Below are positions 20,095 through 29,163 of a stretch of DNA of 64,000 nucleotides, in pieces. A program made the translations under genes and the position numbers. The DNA is taken from assembly GCF_001885585.1 (NCBI RefSeq), contig NZ_LSRP01000151.1, positions 62,001 through 126,000 of the forward strand, written 5' to 3'. Every line of letters starts with the position of its first letter. Positions within the stretch are counted from its first letter, which is position 1. A model generated the notes under the pieces. The model made no database searches and was not told the DNA's origin. It was given only the letters and a program-made list of their open reading frames with translations. The stretch comes from Pararhizobium antarcticum (GTDB taxonomy: Bacteria; Pseudomonadota; Alphaproteobacteria; Rhizobiales; Rhizobiaceae).

Positions 20095-22629
20095 TTACTT
20101 CTTGCGCGGAACCTTGGGAACGGTCCGGCCCTTGCGCGGGCCTTCGCCTGGATCGGCTGACGGTGCAGCTTTTGCCTCGGGCTCACTGACCGCGGCGGCC
20201 TTGGCGGCGCGCTTCGGCTTGGCCTTCGTCGCAGGCTCGGCCCCCACCGTCTCGACTTCCCGTGCCTTGGCCGCCTTGGCGGCCTTGCGTACGGGATTGA
20301 CGACTTCGGCCTTCGGCTTGATGCGGGCCGTTTCCGGAACCGAATCGAGCAGCAGTCCCTTGCTGCCATCCGGCTTGGTGCCGACGGTGACCTTGACGAC
20401 GCCGCCCTTTTTCAGCTTGCCGAACAGGATCTCATCGGCCAACGGCTTCTTGATGCTTTCCTGAATGACCCGCGAGAGCGGACGCGCGCCCATCTTCTCG
20501 TCATAGCCCTTTTCCGACAGCCAAGCGATCGCATCCTGGTGCAGATCGAAGGTCACGTTGCGTTCGGCAAGCTGCGTTTCCAGCTGCATGACGAACTTCT
20601 GCACGACCTGGTGGATGACCTGCGTCGGCAGCGAGGCAAACGGAATCACCGCATCGAGACGGTTGCGGAATTCCGGCGTGAACAGCCGGTTGAGCGCCTC
20701 TACGTCGTCACCTTCGCGCTTGGCCGAGCCGAAGCCGAAAGCAGCCTTGGCCATTTCCGAAGCGCCCGCATTCGTCGTCATGATCAGGATGACGTTGCGG
20801 AAGTCGATCTTCTTGCCGTTATGGTCGGTCAGCTGTCCATGATCCATGACCTGCAACAGGATGTTGAACAGATCCGGATGGGCCTTCTCGATTTCATCGA
20901 GCAGCAGCACCGAATGCGGATGCTGGTCGATGCCGTCGGTCAGCAGACCGCCCTGGTCGAAACCGACATAGCCGGGAGGCGCACCGAGCAGACGCGACAC
21001 CGTGTGCCGCTCCATGTATTCCGACATGTCGAAGCGGATAAGCTCGACGCCGAGCGATGCTGCCAGCTGCTTGGCGACTTCCGTCTTGCCGACGCCAGTC
21101 GGGCCGGAGAAGACATAGGAGCCGATCGGCTTGTTGGGTTCGCGCAGGCCGGCCCGCGCCAGCTTGATCGCTGACGACAGCGCCTCGATGGCCAGGTCCT
21201 GGCCGTAGACCACCGAGCGCAGTTCCTTTTCGAGGTTGGCGAGAACGGTCTCGTCGTCCTTCGAAACGGTCTTAGGCGGAATGCGGGCCATCGTGGCGAT
21301 CGTTGCCTCGATTTCCTTCTCCGTAATCAGCTTGCGACGCTTGCCGACCGGCAGCAACATCTGCGCGGCACCGGTTTCGTCGATGACGTCAATCGCCTTG
21401 TCCGGCAGTTTGCGGTCGTTGATATAGCGGGCCGAAAGCTCGACGGCCGACTTGATCGCCTCGTTCGAGTACTTCAGCTTGTGATAGTCCTCGAAATAGG
21501 GCTTCAGGCCCTTCATGATGGCAATCGCATCGTCGATGCTCGGCTCGACGACATCGATCTTCTGGAAGCGGCGCACGAGTGCCCTGTCCTTTTCGAAGAA
21601 CTGGCGGTATTCCTTGTAGGTGGTCGAACCGATGCAGCGGATCGCCCCCGACGAGAGCGCCGGCTTCAGCAGATTGGACGCATCCATGGCGCCGCCCGAC
21701 GTCGCACCCGCACCGATGACGGTGTGGATTTCGTCGATGAACAGAACCGCGCCCGGATACTCCTCGAGTTCCTTGACGACCTGCTTCAAACGCTCCTCGA
21801 AATCACCGCGATACCGCGTTCCGGCGAGCAGCGTGCCCATGTCGAGCGAAAAGATGGTCGCGTCTTGCAACGCTTCCGGAACCTTCTTCTCGACGATGCG
21901 CTTGGCGAGCCCCTCGGCAATCGCCGTCTTGCCGACGCCGGGATCGCCCACGTAAAGCGGGTTGTTCTTGGAGCGGCGGCACAGGATCTGAATGGTGCGG
22001 TTAACCTCGGAATGGCGACCGATCAGTGGATCGATCTTGCCGACCTTGGCCTTTTCGTTGAGGTTGACGCAATAGGCCGTCAGCGCATCCTGCTGTTTCT
22101 TGGCGCCCTGTTCGTCCTGGTCGCGCGGTGGCTTCGGCTCGGAATCGGGCTCGTCTGCCCCCCGCAGCGGACGTGATTCCGAGGCTCCGGGCCGCTTGCC
22201 GATGCCATGCGAGATGAAATTGACGGCGTCATAGCGCGTCATCTCCTGCTCCTGCAGGAAATAGGCGGCGTGGCTTTCGCGTTCGGCAAAGATCGCGACG
22301 AGCACGTTGGCCCCTGTGACTTCCTCGCGGCCCGACGACTGAACATGGATCACCGCACGCTGGATGACGCGCTGGAAACCGGCTGTCGGCTTGGAATCCT
22401 CGTCGTAGCCGGTCACCAGATTGCCGAGTTCGTGGTCGACATAATCGGACACGGTCTTGCGCAGGCTGTCGAGATTGACGTTGCAGGCGCCCATCACGGC
22501 CGCTGCATCCGCATCGTCGATCAACGCCAGGAGGAGGTGCTCAAGCGTCGCGTATTCGTGGTGGCGCTCATTGGCCAGAGTCAGAGCCTGATGCAACGCC
22601 TTTTCAAGGCTTGTTGAAAATGTTGGCAC
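20095..22629 (-). CDS. clpA: ATP-dependent Clp protease ATP-binding subunit ClpA
   Basis: AAA+ unfoldase that feeds substrates to ClpP. The 844 aa have the Clp N-domain (1-about 145), AAA-1 with Walker A GDPGVGKTAIAEG and Walker B VLFIDEIHT, AAA-2 with GPTGVGKTEVAKQ and VLLLDEIEKAHPD, then the ClpB D2-small domain. The start codon is GTG with GAGG 8 nt upstream. The last 85 or so residues are an Ala/Lys/Pro-rich tail ending VPKVPRKK, absent from E. coli ClpA (758 aa). It lies 10 bp downstream of its adaptor gene clpS. Confidence 0.97.
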   Translation of the reverse strand: MPTFSTSLEKALHQALTLANERHHEYATLEHLLLALIDDADAAAVMGACNVNLDSLRKTVSDYVDHELGNLVTGYDEDSKPTAGFQRVIQRAVIHVQSSGREEVTGANVLVAIFAERESHAAYFLQEQEMTRYDAVNFISHGIGKRPGASESRPLRGADEPDSEPKPPRDQDEQGAKKQQDALTAYCVNLNEKAKVGKIDPLIGRHSEVNRTIQILCRRSKNNPLYVGDPGVGKTAIAEGLAKRIVEKKVPEALQDATIFSLDMGTLLAGTRYRGDFEERLKQVVKELEEYPGAVLFIDEIHTVIGAGATSGGAMDASNLLKPALSSGAIRCIGSTTYKEYRQFFEKDRALVRRFQKIDVVEPSIDDAIAIMKGLKPYFEDYHKLKYSNEAIKSAVELSARYINDRKLPDKAIDVIDETGAAQMLLPVGKRRKLITEKEIEATIATMARIPPKTVSKDDETVLANLEKELRSVVYGQDLAIEALSSAIKLARAGLREPNKPIGSYVFSGPTGVGKTEVAKQLAASLGVELIRFDMSEYMERHTVSRLLGAPPGYVGFDQGGLLTDGIDQHPHSVLLLDEIEKAHPDLFNILLQVMDHGQLTDHNGKKIDFRNVILIMTTNAGASEMAKAAFGFGSAKREGDDVEALNRLFTPEFRNRLDAVIPFASLPTQVIHQVVQKFVMQLETQLAERNVTFDLHQDAIAWLSEKGYDEKMGARPLSRVIQESIKKPLADEILFGKLKKGGVVKVTVGTKPDGSKGLLLDSVPETARIKPKAEVVNPVRKAAKAAKAREVETVGAEPATKAKPKRAAKAAAVSEPEAKAAPSADPGEGPRKGRTVPKVPRKK

Positions 22630-22639
22630 GTTCAGTTCC

Positions 22640-22993
22640 TCATTTCTTTTCCATGACGCATTGCAGCGGATGCTGATGTTCGCGCGCGAAATCCATCACC
22701 TGCGTCACTTTGGTTTCGGCCACCTCGTAGGTAAAAATACCGCATTCACCCACGCCGTGATTGTGAACATGGAGCATGATGTGCGTGGCCGTTTCGCGAT
22801 CCTTCTGGAAGAAACGCTCCAGGATATGGATCACGAATTCCATCGGCGTATAGTCGTCGTTCAGAAGCAGGACACGGTACAGGCTCGGCTTCTTCGTCTT
22901 GGGCTTTGTCCGGGTTATGACGGAGGTGCCACGGTTGGCATTGTCCCCGTCGCCCTCGCTGCCCTTTTGCATCCGGACCGGCATGGCGATCAT
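22640..22993 (-). CDS. clpS: ATP-dependent Clp protease adaptor ClpS
   Basis: Adaptor that delivers N-degron substrates to ClpA. The 117 aa have a flexible N-terminus and the core [21 protein letters not shown], with the hydrophobic pocket region, then [21 protein letters not shown]. Several ATGs in the first eight codons make the exact start uncertain. It is co-transcribed with clpA. Confidence 0.95.
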   Translation of the reverse strand: MIAMPVRMQKGSEGDGDNANRGTSVITRTKPKTKKPSLYRVLLLNDDYTPMEFVIHILERFFQKDRETATHIMLHVHNHGVGECGIFTYEVAETKVTQVMDFAREHQHPLQCVMEKK

Positions 22994-23284
22994 TCTTCTT
23001 CATTCCCTTGGACAGCCGCAAAACGTGGGAGATCGTTGCGGCGTGTGCGTGACATATAATCTAGTGGTTCTTTTTCAGATTTTAAGACTGTTCTTCCGCA
23101 CTGCAATCACATTTGCGTTCGGCGACGCAAGATTGACCAAATTTCCCTGCAGCGCCGTGCAACCAGTATGACGCACAAGGCACGCTCAAGCACTTTTAAT
23201 CGACTGCGTCATTTTCACCTTCAAACGATTCCGCTTGAAGGAACGATGCAGCAGGGTATCCCCGCTTGCGCCATCCTGCAAACG
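22994..23284. other. Intergenic region upstream of clpS
   Basis: No coding frame is supported in this stretch. It must contain the clpS promoter (an AT-rich TAGATTATAT is near 23056 on -). An inverted repeat CTTCAA/TTGAAG at about 23219-23240 is the only structure I see; a small RNA cannot be excluded. Confidence 0.5.
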
Positions 23285-23317
23285 ACAAAAAACCGGCTGC
23301 GCTTGAGGCAGCCGGTT
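23285..23317 (-). terminator. Rho-independent terminator of the phasin gene
   Basis: On - a 10-bp perfect stem AACCGGCTGC/GCAGCCGGTT with a 7-nt loop is followed by TTTTTT, 30 bp after the phasin stop. Confidence 0.9.
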
Positions 23318-23347
23318 CTGAGACGTGAAATAACGATTGCGCGCGGA

Positions 23348-23701
23348 TCAGGCCGCAGCGGCAGCCTTCACAACAGCGGTGGCCTTGGCGACCGGCGCTT
23401 CATAGGGCTTGTAAGCATCCTTGGCGAGGTCGGCATACATTTCGCCAATCTTCGTCGCTTCGGAGACATAGCCTTCATAGGAGGACTTGACGTAGCCGGT
23501 CTGCAGTTCGAAAGCCGCCTCGACGCTCTTCACGCTCGAAAGCTTTTCGAAATGCGCAACGCTGTTTTCGAAAGACTTCTTGGAATAATCAGCAGCCTCG
23601 GTCGCGATCGCCTGAAATGCCTTCGTCATCGCCGAATAGCTTTTCATCATCGTTTCCATGGCTTCCTTGTTCTTCTTGTTTGCGTCTTCGAAATTGAACA
23701 T
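23348..23701 (-). CDS. Phasin family protein
   Basis: PHA-granule-associated amphipathic helical protein, 117 aa, starting MFNFEDANKKNKEAMETM. The middle is helical with the phasin_2-like segment EAADYSKKSFENSVAHFEKL, and the tail is Ala/Val-rich. Phasins coat polyhydroxybutyrate granules in the cytosol. The start at 23701 follows AAGGAG. It has a strong promoter overlapped by a TGCA-type palindrome, suggesting control by PhaR, and its own terminator, so it is monocistronic. Confidence 0.88.
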   Translation of the reverse strand: MFNFEDANKKNKEAMETMMKSYSAMTKAFQAIATEAADYSKKSFENSVAHFEKLSSVKSVEAAFELQTGYVKSSYEGYVSEATKIGEMYADLAKDAYKPYEAPVAKATAVVKAAAAA

Positions 23702-23736
23702 CCGGTTGCTCCTTGTTGCCGGCTGACGATGAAAAT

Positions 23737-23784
23737 AGTTTAGGTGCACTGCACAATAAAGTCAATATATACGTGCATTGCAAT
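23737..23784 (-). promoter_or_regulatory. Phasin promoter with putative PhaR operator
   Basis: On - TTGACT (23760-23765) and TAAACT (23737-23742) are 17 bp apart. The spacer contains the perfect palindrome GTGCACTGCAC (23744-23754), and a second half-matching copy, GTGCATTGCAAT, lies at 23773-23784. TGCA-N-TGCA-type sites are bound by PhaR, the PHB-responsive repressor of phasin genes in related bacteria; the regulator assignment is inference. Confidence 0.65.
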
Positions 23785-23871
23785 AAACTCTGTCTTTGCA
23801 ACGGCTTGATGAAAACCCCGAAAATTTCGACCTATTTCGTTCGTTTTCGAGCCCAGAAAAACAGGTCCAAA

Positions 23872-23904
23872 CAAAAAACCCGCCCTGAATGGCTCAGGAC
23901 GGGT
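23872..23904 (-). terminator. Rho-independent terminator after the DUF3126 gene
   Basis: On - the stem ACCCGTCCTGA/TCAGGGCGGGT (one G-U/mismatch) with a 5-nt loop is followed by TTTTTTG. Confidence 0.88.
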
Positions 23905-23935
23905 CGGGTCTTTTCCGGTCGAATGCGTTGTTCGA

Positions 23936-24139
23936 CTACAGGTCGATGTCGAGGATCGCCATGGAGAAGCTGTAGGACAACTCGCCGTCTTCTTCGTCGC
24001 GGAAGACCACGCCGAGGAACTCGTCGCCGAGATAGACTTCAGCGGATTCATCCTTCTTCGCACGCGCCTTGATCATCATTCCCGCGTTGAATGTGCGCTT
24101 GAAATAGGCTTCGAGCTTTGTGATTTCTTCGGGCTTCAA
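23936..24139 (-). CDS. DUF3126 family protein
   Basis: Small conserved alphaproteobacterial protein of unknown function, 67 aa; GDEFLGVVFRDEEDGELSYSFSMAILDIDL-like C-terminal strands define the family. I chose TTG at 24139 because GGAG lies 8 nt upstream and it yields LKPEEITKLEAYF, the usual N-terminus and length. An ATG 14 codons earlier is in frame but has no such support. It lies 85 bp downstream of cysE and may be co-transcribed with it. Confidence 0.82.
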   Translation of the reverse strand: MKPEEITKLEAYFKRTFNAGMMIKARAKKDESAEVYLGDEFLGVVFRDEEDGELSYSFSMAILDIDL

Positions 24140-24224
24140 GTCTCGTCTCCAGAATAGTTTGATTTGCGCCGCTTCTCGCATGGAGCCTCAAGCGCTGTAA
24201 ACCCCAAAGGGCGATGGATGGTGA

Positions 24225-25055
24225 TCAGATTTCGAACGTCGTTGCCAGCAACTGGTCCATGGACCGCGACGGCTCCGAGCAACCGGCTTCGCCGACCACG
24301 CGCGCCGGAACACCGGCCACCGTGGTTTTCGGCGGCACCGGTTTCAGCACCACGGAACCGGCCGCGACCCTGGAGCAATTGCCGATGTGAATGTTACCGA
24401 GGATCTTGGCACCGGCACCGATCAGCACGCCATTGCCGATCTTCGGATGGCGGTCGCTGCCTTCCTTGCCCGTGCCACCCAAGGTCACGCCGTGCAGGAT
24501 CGAGACGTTGTCGCCGATGACAGCCGTCTCGCCGACAACGAGACCGGTGGCATGGTCGAGAAAGATCCCCTTGCCGATCCGCGCGGCCGGATTGATGTCT
24601 GTCTGGAACACCGACGACGACCGGCTCTGCAGATAGAGCGCCAGATCGCGGCGGCCGTGTTCAAGCAGCCAATGGGCCAGCCTGTGCGTCTGGATCGCGT
24701 GGAAACCCTTGAAATAGAGGATCACCTCCATAAACCGCGTGCAGGCCGGGTCACGATCGTAGACCGCCTGGATATCGACGCGCAGGATGGCGCCCCATTC
24801 CGGCCAATCCGACAGCATTTCCGCAAAGGTCTGGCGCAGCAGGTTCGCCTGGAGATCCGGATGGTCGAGCCGCTCGCAGATGCGATGGATGACGGTTTCC
24901 TCCAGGGAGTGCTGATTGATGATGGTCGAGTAAAGGAAAGCGGCCAGGAGCGGTTCCTGTTCGGACGCGGCACGCGCTTCCTGCTGCAGGCTGTCCCAAA
25001 TCGGGTCCATGGCCTTGACGGTCTCGGTCTGACGTAGATCGGTCTTGGCGACCAT
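24225..25055 (-). CDS. cysE: Serine O-acetyltransferase
   Basis: Acetylates L-serine with acetyl-CoA, the first step of cysteine synthesis. The 276 aa have an N-terminal helical domain (about 1-140) with DPACTRFMEV and FHAIQTHRLAHW carrying the catalytic Asp/His, followed by a hexapeptide beta-helix with LHGVTLGGTGK. The start at 25055 has GGAG upstream. The product links to the sulfite-reductase operon 22 kb away in the same pathway. Confidence 0.96.
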   Translation of the reverse strand: MVAKTDLRQTETVKAMDPIWDSLQQEARAASEQEPLLAAFLYSTIINQHSLEETVIHRICERLDHPDLQANLLRQTFAEMLSDWPEWGAILRVDIQAVYDRDPACTRFMEVILYFKGFHAIQTHRLAHWLLEHGRRDLALYLQSRSSSVFQTDINPAARIGKGIFLDHATGLVVGETAVIGDNVSILHGVTLGGTGKEGSDRHPKIGNGVLIGAGAKILGNIHIGNCSRVAAGSVVLKPVPPKTTVAGVPARVVGEAGCSEPSRSMDQLLATTFEI

Positions 25056-25210
25056 CGTCGCTCTCCTTCGTTTTCGTCGCGCTGTGTCGGCACCCTGCGC
25101 GAATATAGGATAAAATCCTGCCGACATAAATGGGCAGATGCAAATGACATTCCCGTCACGGACGAGCCCGTGGGATGCCTTTGCCCACAAGGCGTCCGCC
25201 TTCGCGGTCT

Positions 25211-25996
25211 CTAAGCGGGGCCGATGGCTGCCAGAAATTCGAGCGCCGCCTTCTTGAACACCCTGTCTCCGACCGCCAGCATGTGATCGCGGCCCGGGAT
25301 GTCGAGCGCGGTTGCCTGGGGCATCAGGGCGGCGAGTTCCTGGGGCGAGCCGGCAATGTCGTCTGCCGTGCCGACACCGATGAGCGCGGGCACATCGATG
25401 CGAGCCATCTCGGCTTGCGTCAACAGGTCACGCGAGGTGGAGATGCAGGCGGCAAGCGCGACACGGTCGCTTTTCGTCTGGTCGGCAAAGGCCCGGAACA
25501 TACGGCCCCTCTCATGCGTCACCACATCCAGCGACGGCGCGCGCAAGGCATCCGCGATCGGATCCCAGTCACCGACACCGGTGACCATGCCGATGCCAAG
25601 GCCGCCGAGGATCAGCGAGCGCACGCGATCGGGGTGATAGAGCGCAAGAAATGCGGATATGCGCGCGCCCATCGAATAGCCCATGATATGGGCCTTTGCG
25701 ATCCCCAGATGGTCAAGCAGGGCTGCGGCGTCGCCGGCCATCACCTCTGCATGATACAGGGCCGGATCGTGCGGCTTGCTGCTGGCCCCGTGGCCGCGAT
25801 TGTCGAGCGCCATCACGCGGTAACCGGTATCACCCAGCGTTTTCAGCCAGCCGGGAAACACCCAGTTGACGTTGGCGCTCGAGGCAAAACCGTGAATCAG
25901 CAGGATCGGATCGCCGGAAGGATCACCCGCGTCGAAAAAGGCGATGTCGAGGCCGTCATGGCGAAACTTGGAAAACAGCGGCGGATCGAGGGTCAT
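25211..25996 (-). CDS. Alpha/beta-fold hydrolase
   Basis: A 261-aa alpha/beta hydrolase of unknown substrate. The nucleophile elbow is GYSMGA (about residue 98), the oxyanion loop HGFASSANVNW, the acid probably Asp in GTADDIAG, and the catalytic His in GRDHMLAVG near the end. The start at 25996 was chosen because the 40 residues upstream are unrelated to the fold. It is divergent from the zinc-finger gene. Confidence 0.88.
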   Translation of the reverse strand: MTLDPPLFSKFRHDGLDIAFFDAGDPSGDPILLIHGFASSANVNWVFPGWLKTLGDTGYRVMALDNRGHGASSKPHDPALYHAEVMAGDAAALLDHLGIAKAHIMGYSMGARISAFLALYHPDRVRSLILGGLGIGMVTGVGDWDPIADALRAPSLDVVTHERGRMFRAFADQTKSDRVALAACISTSRDLLTQAEMARIDVPALIGVGTADDIAGSPQELAALMPQATALDIPGRDHMLAVGDRVFKKAALEFLAAIGPA

Positions 25997-26175
25997 GGCT
26001 TTGTCCTGTTGCGCCCGGAACCTAGAATTTTCTGCCGCGGGGGAAAACCCCCGGCGCGCCAAAACCAACGCAAAAGCGAAAGGCGCGGCATCTTTACAGC
26101 TACACTTTTCAAACAAAGCCCCCTATGGTGCGGCCCGAATTAGAGATGCATCAGCAGACTTCAGTGGAGCACGAC

Positions 26176-26421
26176 ATGGCCGGGCACGGTATTCCTCATT
26201 TCCAGAACGACGGCGGTCACCGGGTCATCGAGATCGGCGTCAAGGAATTCATGTGCACGGGTGCGTCAGTGCCCTTCGACCACCCGCATGTCTATCTCGA
26301 CATGGGCGACGACAACGAAAAAGTCTGCCCCTACTGCTCGACGCTCTACCGCTTCGATCGTACGCTGAAGGCCGAGCAGACCGTGCCGGACGGCTGCGTG
26401 TTTCACGCCAGGGCAGCCTGA
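26176..26421 (+). CDS. Zinc-finger domain protein (zf-CHCC, NDUFS6-like)
   Basis: An 81-aa protein with the CHCC zinc-binding pattern: FMCTG, FDHPHVYLDMG and CPYCSTLYRF. The family is related to the mitochondrial complex I subunit NDUFS6, and alphaproteobacterial members are thought to work with complex I. GGAG lies before the ATG at 26176. It is followed after 26 bp by the monooxygenase gene. Confidence 0.9.
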   Translation: MAGHGIPHFQNDGGHRVIEIGVKEFMCTGASVPFDHPHVYLDMGDDNEKVCPYCSTLYRFDRTLKAEQTVPDGCVFHARAA

Positions 26422-26447
26422 GCCGCAGAGCGGCGAAAGAAATCTCA

Positions 26448-27620
26448 ATGCCTGAGAGCGTATCGATTGCGATCGTCGGTGCCGGCATCGCCGGCCTGAC
26501 GGCGGCACTTTCGCTGGCCAGCCGCGGTTTTTCCGTCGACATCATCGAGCAGGCCGCAGAACTCAGCAGCATCGGTGCCGGGCTGCAACTCTCACCGAAC
26601 GCAACTGGTATCCTCGCGCGTCTGGGGCTTCTGCCGGCGCTCGAAGCCGTCTGGACCGAGCCGAATGTGATCGCGCTGGTCGACGGACGGACGCTGAAGC
26701 CCCTGGCGCAGGTGCCGTCTGGCGCCTTCGCACGAAACCGATGGAAGGCGCCCTACGGCGTGCTGCATCGCGCCAGCCTGCAACGCATCCTGATCGAGGC
26801 CGTTGCGCGGCAGCCGCTCTGCCGGCTGCACCTTGGACAAAAGCTGGAAACCGCAGACCCTCAATCGATTGCCGCCCTCACAGGCCAAGCTGCCGGACTG
26901 ATTATTGGTGCCGACGGGGTCTGGTCGTCCGTGCGAACGCAGGTTGCGGAGGCCGGCCGGGCGCTATTTTCCGGCCATGTCGCCTTCCGCCTCACTGTCG
27001 GCTGGGACGCGGCGCCTTCACTGCTCGACCCAGGCAGGGTCATCGCGTTCCTCGGTCGAAAGGCACATCTCGTCGCCTATCCTTTGCGGGACGCGAAATT
27101 GTTCAATCTGGTTGCCATCACGAAGGGACTCTCCGGCCAAAGCCTGTCATGGGATGGGAGCGCTGCCGGGGCGCGGCAGAGCGAACTGCTCGCCGCCCTT
27201 TCAGGCTGGCATCCGGACCTGCGCCGCTTGATCGGGCTCAGCCCAGAGCCGACTTTCTGGCCGCTCCACGAAGTCAGCGATGGCCCCTGGCACAACGGGC
27301 GCGACACCATCCTGATCGGCGATGCCGCCCATGCGATGATGCCGTTTGCAGCGCAGGGCGCGGCGATGGCGATCGAGGATGCCTGGGAGCTGGCCGCCTT
27401 TCTCGATTCTGGCCGCTCACAGCCACAGGCGCTGGCCGCCTTCGTCGAACACCGCAAAAAGCGGATCGGGAAAGTCCGGGCGCGCGGCGCCTTCAACCGC
27501 TTTGCCTACCATGCCAGCGGCCCGGTCGGCCTGGCCCGCAACCTGGTCCTGTCACGGAAGCGGCCAGAGGATCTGGCCGCCGATCTCGACTGGCTGTACG
27601 GCTACAGCGCCGGCGACTGA
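26448..27620 (+). CDS. FAD-dependent monooxygenase
   Basis: Group A flavoprotein hydroxylase, 390 aa, of the salicylate hydroxylase/UbiH-like PF01494 family. The N-terminal GxGxxG is in AIVGAGIAGLTAAL, the middle has LIIGADGVWSSVR (the DG motif), and the C-terminal FAD ribityl motif is GDAAHAMMPFAAQGAAMAIED. The substrate cannot be told from sequence. The stop lies 7 bp from the metC stop, so the two converge with no clear terminator. Confidence 0.87.
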   Translation: MPESVSIAIVGAGIAGLTAALSLASRGFSVDIIEQAAELSSIGAGLQLSPNATGILARLGLLPALEAVWTEPNVIALVDGRTLKPLAQVPSGAFARNRWKAPYGVLHRASLQRILIEAVARQPLCRLHLGQKLETADPQSIAALTGQAAGLIIGADGVWSSVRTQVAEAGRALFSGHVAFRLTVGWDAAPSLLDPGRVIAFLGRKAHLVAYPLRDAKLFNLVAITKGLSGQSLSWDGSAAGARQSELLAALSGWHPDLRRLIGLSPEPTFWPLHEVSDGPWHNGRDTILIGDAAHAMMPFAAQGAAMAIEDAWELAAFLDSGRSQPQALAAFVEHRKKRIGKVRARGAFNRFAYHASGPVGLARNLVLSRKRPEDLAADLDWLYGYSAGD

Positions 27621-27627
27621 GCGGCCC

Positions 27628-28818
27628 TCAGACGGCTGCGGCCGCGCTCAGGCCGGCTTCGATGTCCTTGCGCAGGTCTGCCACGTCTTCGAGACCGATC
27701 TGCAGACGCAGCACCGGCCCTTCGGTCGGCGCCTTGGAGATCGTGCGGTCCGAAAGGCTGACATGCACCGCAAGGCTCTCATAGCCACCCCAGGAATAAC
27801 CGAGGCCGAAAAGCGACAGGGCATTGAGGAAGGCGTGCGCCTTCGCCTTGAACCTGTCCTCGCTCTCCACCTTGAGCACGATCGAAAAAATACCGCTGGA
27901 GCCGCAGAAGTCACGCTTCCAGAGGTCGTGGCCGGGGAAGCTCGGCAAGGCCGGATGCAGGACACGCGCAACGTCGTCGCGTTCGGCCAGCCAGCGCGCG
28001 AGGTTGAGCGTGCTTTCCTGGTGCCGTTCCAGGCGCAGGCCCATTGTCCTGAGGCCGCGCAGGATCTGGTAGCTGTCGTCGGGCGACCCGCAGATGCCGA
28101 GCGTGAGATTGGCTTCCTTCAGTTGCGCCCAATGCGTCGCATTGGCCGAAACCGTGCCCATCAGGATGTCAGAATGGCCGGACGGATATTTGGTGGCGGC
28201 ATGAATGGAAATATCGACGCCATGGTCGAGCGGCTTGAAATAGAGGGGTGTCGCCCAGGTATTGTCCATCGTCACCACGCAGCCGTGGCGGTGGGCGGCA
28301 GCCGCGATCGCAGCGATGTCCTGCATCTCGAAGGTGTTGGAACCCGGCGCTTCCGTGTGCACCAGCTTGGTGTTCGCCCGGATCAGCGATTCGATCCCGG
28401 CACCGATCATCGGGTCATAGTATTCGACCGTCACGCCGAGCCGCGTCAGCATGGTGGTGCAAAAATGACGGGTGGGGAAATAGACCGAATCGACGATCAG
28501 CGCATGATCGCCGGCCGACAGGAAGGCGAGGAACGGAACCGTGACAGCCGCCAGACCCGACGGCACAAGAATGGTCCCGGCAGAGCCTTCCAACGCATCG
28601 ATCGCTTCGCAGAGCGCGTCGGTGGTCGGCGTGCCCCGGGTGCCATAGATGTATTTCTGCGCCCGGGTTTCCATGGTCTTGGCATCCGGGAACAGAACTG
28701 TCGAGGCGCGCACGACGGGCGGATTGACGAAGCCGTGGTAGTCGGCCGGGTTGTTTCCTGTATGGCTCAGACGGGTGTTCACGCCTGCCCCGGCCAGAAT
28801 GGTCTTTCTATCTGTCAT
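27628..28818 (-). CDS. metC: Cystathionine beta-lyase
   Basis: PLP enzyme that cleaves cystathionine to homocysteine, pyruvate and ammonia in methionine synthesis. The 396 aa belong to the Cys/Met metabolism PLP family: YGTRGTPTTDAL near the start, and the PLP lysine in HAATKYPSGHSDI. The segment following is typical of proteobacterial MetC rather than cystathionine gamma-synthase. It is divergent from aapJ, a spacing often seen in rhizobia. Confidence 0.93.
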   Translation of the reverse strand: MTDRKTILAGAGVNTRLSHTGNNPADYHGFVNPPVVRASTVLFPDAKTMETRAQKYIYGTRGTPTTDALCEAIDALEGSAGTILVPSGLAAVTVPFLAFLSAGDHALIVDSVYFPTRHFCTTMLTRLGVTVEYYDPMIGAGIESLIRANTKLVHTEAPGSNTFEMQDIAAIAAAAHRHGCVVTMDNTWATPLYFKPLDHGVDISIHAATKYPSGHSDILMGTVSANATHWAQLKEANLTLGICGSPDDSYQILRGLRTMGLRLERHQESTLNLARWLAERDDVARVLHPALPSFPGHDLWKRDFCGSSGIFSIVLKVESEDRFKAKAHAFLNALSLFGLGYSWGGYESLAVHVSLSDRTISKAPTEGPVLRLQIGLEDVADLRKDIEAGLSAAAAV

Positions 28819-29163
28819 TGCATCATTCCATTGGAGAAACTATTGACCGAGTTTTCGGTGTCTGCGCCAAGCGGGTCAAGGGCATTCTGACAGCTGCACA
28901 CGGGAGAAATCTCCTGAGAACAACTGGGAAGTCCCATTTTTAAGCATAATCCTGCACTTAATCGCGGTGAAACGCCTAAATTTAGATCGAAACTGAGGAA
29001 TTGGTCCGCGCGGCACATAAAATCGGCAACATGTCTTGACCCTGCGGCGTTTTGGGCATGAGATAGGTCCCACTCGCGCCAGGAGGGTGGCGGGGGCCGC
29101 ATGTCTCGCCTTACACGGCTGCAGGCTGCGGGACGAACAAGACAACAAAAAGGGTTACAAAAA
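28819..29163. other. Divergent metC/aapJ control region
   Basis: No gene is supported. A candidate aapJ promoter lies at 29036-29064: TTGACC, a 17-bp spacer, TGAGAT. A small hairpin GGAG-AAAT-CTCC lies near 28901-28913. I found no convincing SAM riboswitch in front of metC. Confidence 0.5.
29036..29064 (+). promoter_or_regulatory. Candidate aapJ promoter
   Basis: TTGACC at 29036-29041 and TGAGAT at 29059-29064 with 17 bp between; the -35 is near consensus and the -10 is weak. The leader would be about 90 nt. Confidence 0.45.

Noticed and set aside
28925-28950. Short GGGA/TCCC hairpin followed by T5 in the metC-aapJ region
   Set aside because: A 4-bp stem with a 2-nt loop is too weak for a terminator, and no + gene precedes it.
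28819-28960. Possible SAM riboswitch upstream of metC
   Set aside because: The expected conserved pseudoknot blocks could not be found; only a small GGAG/CTCC hairpin is present.
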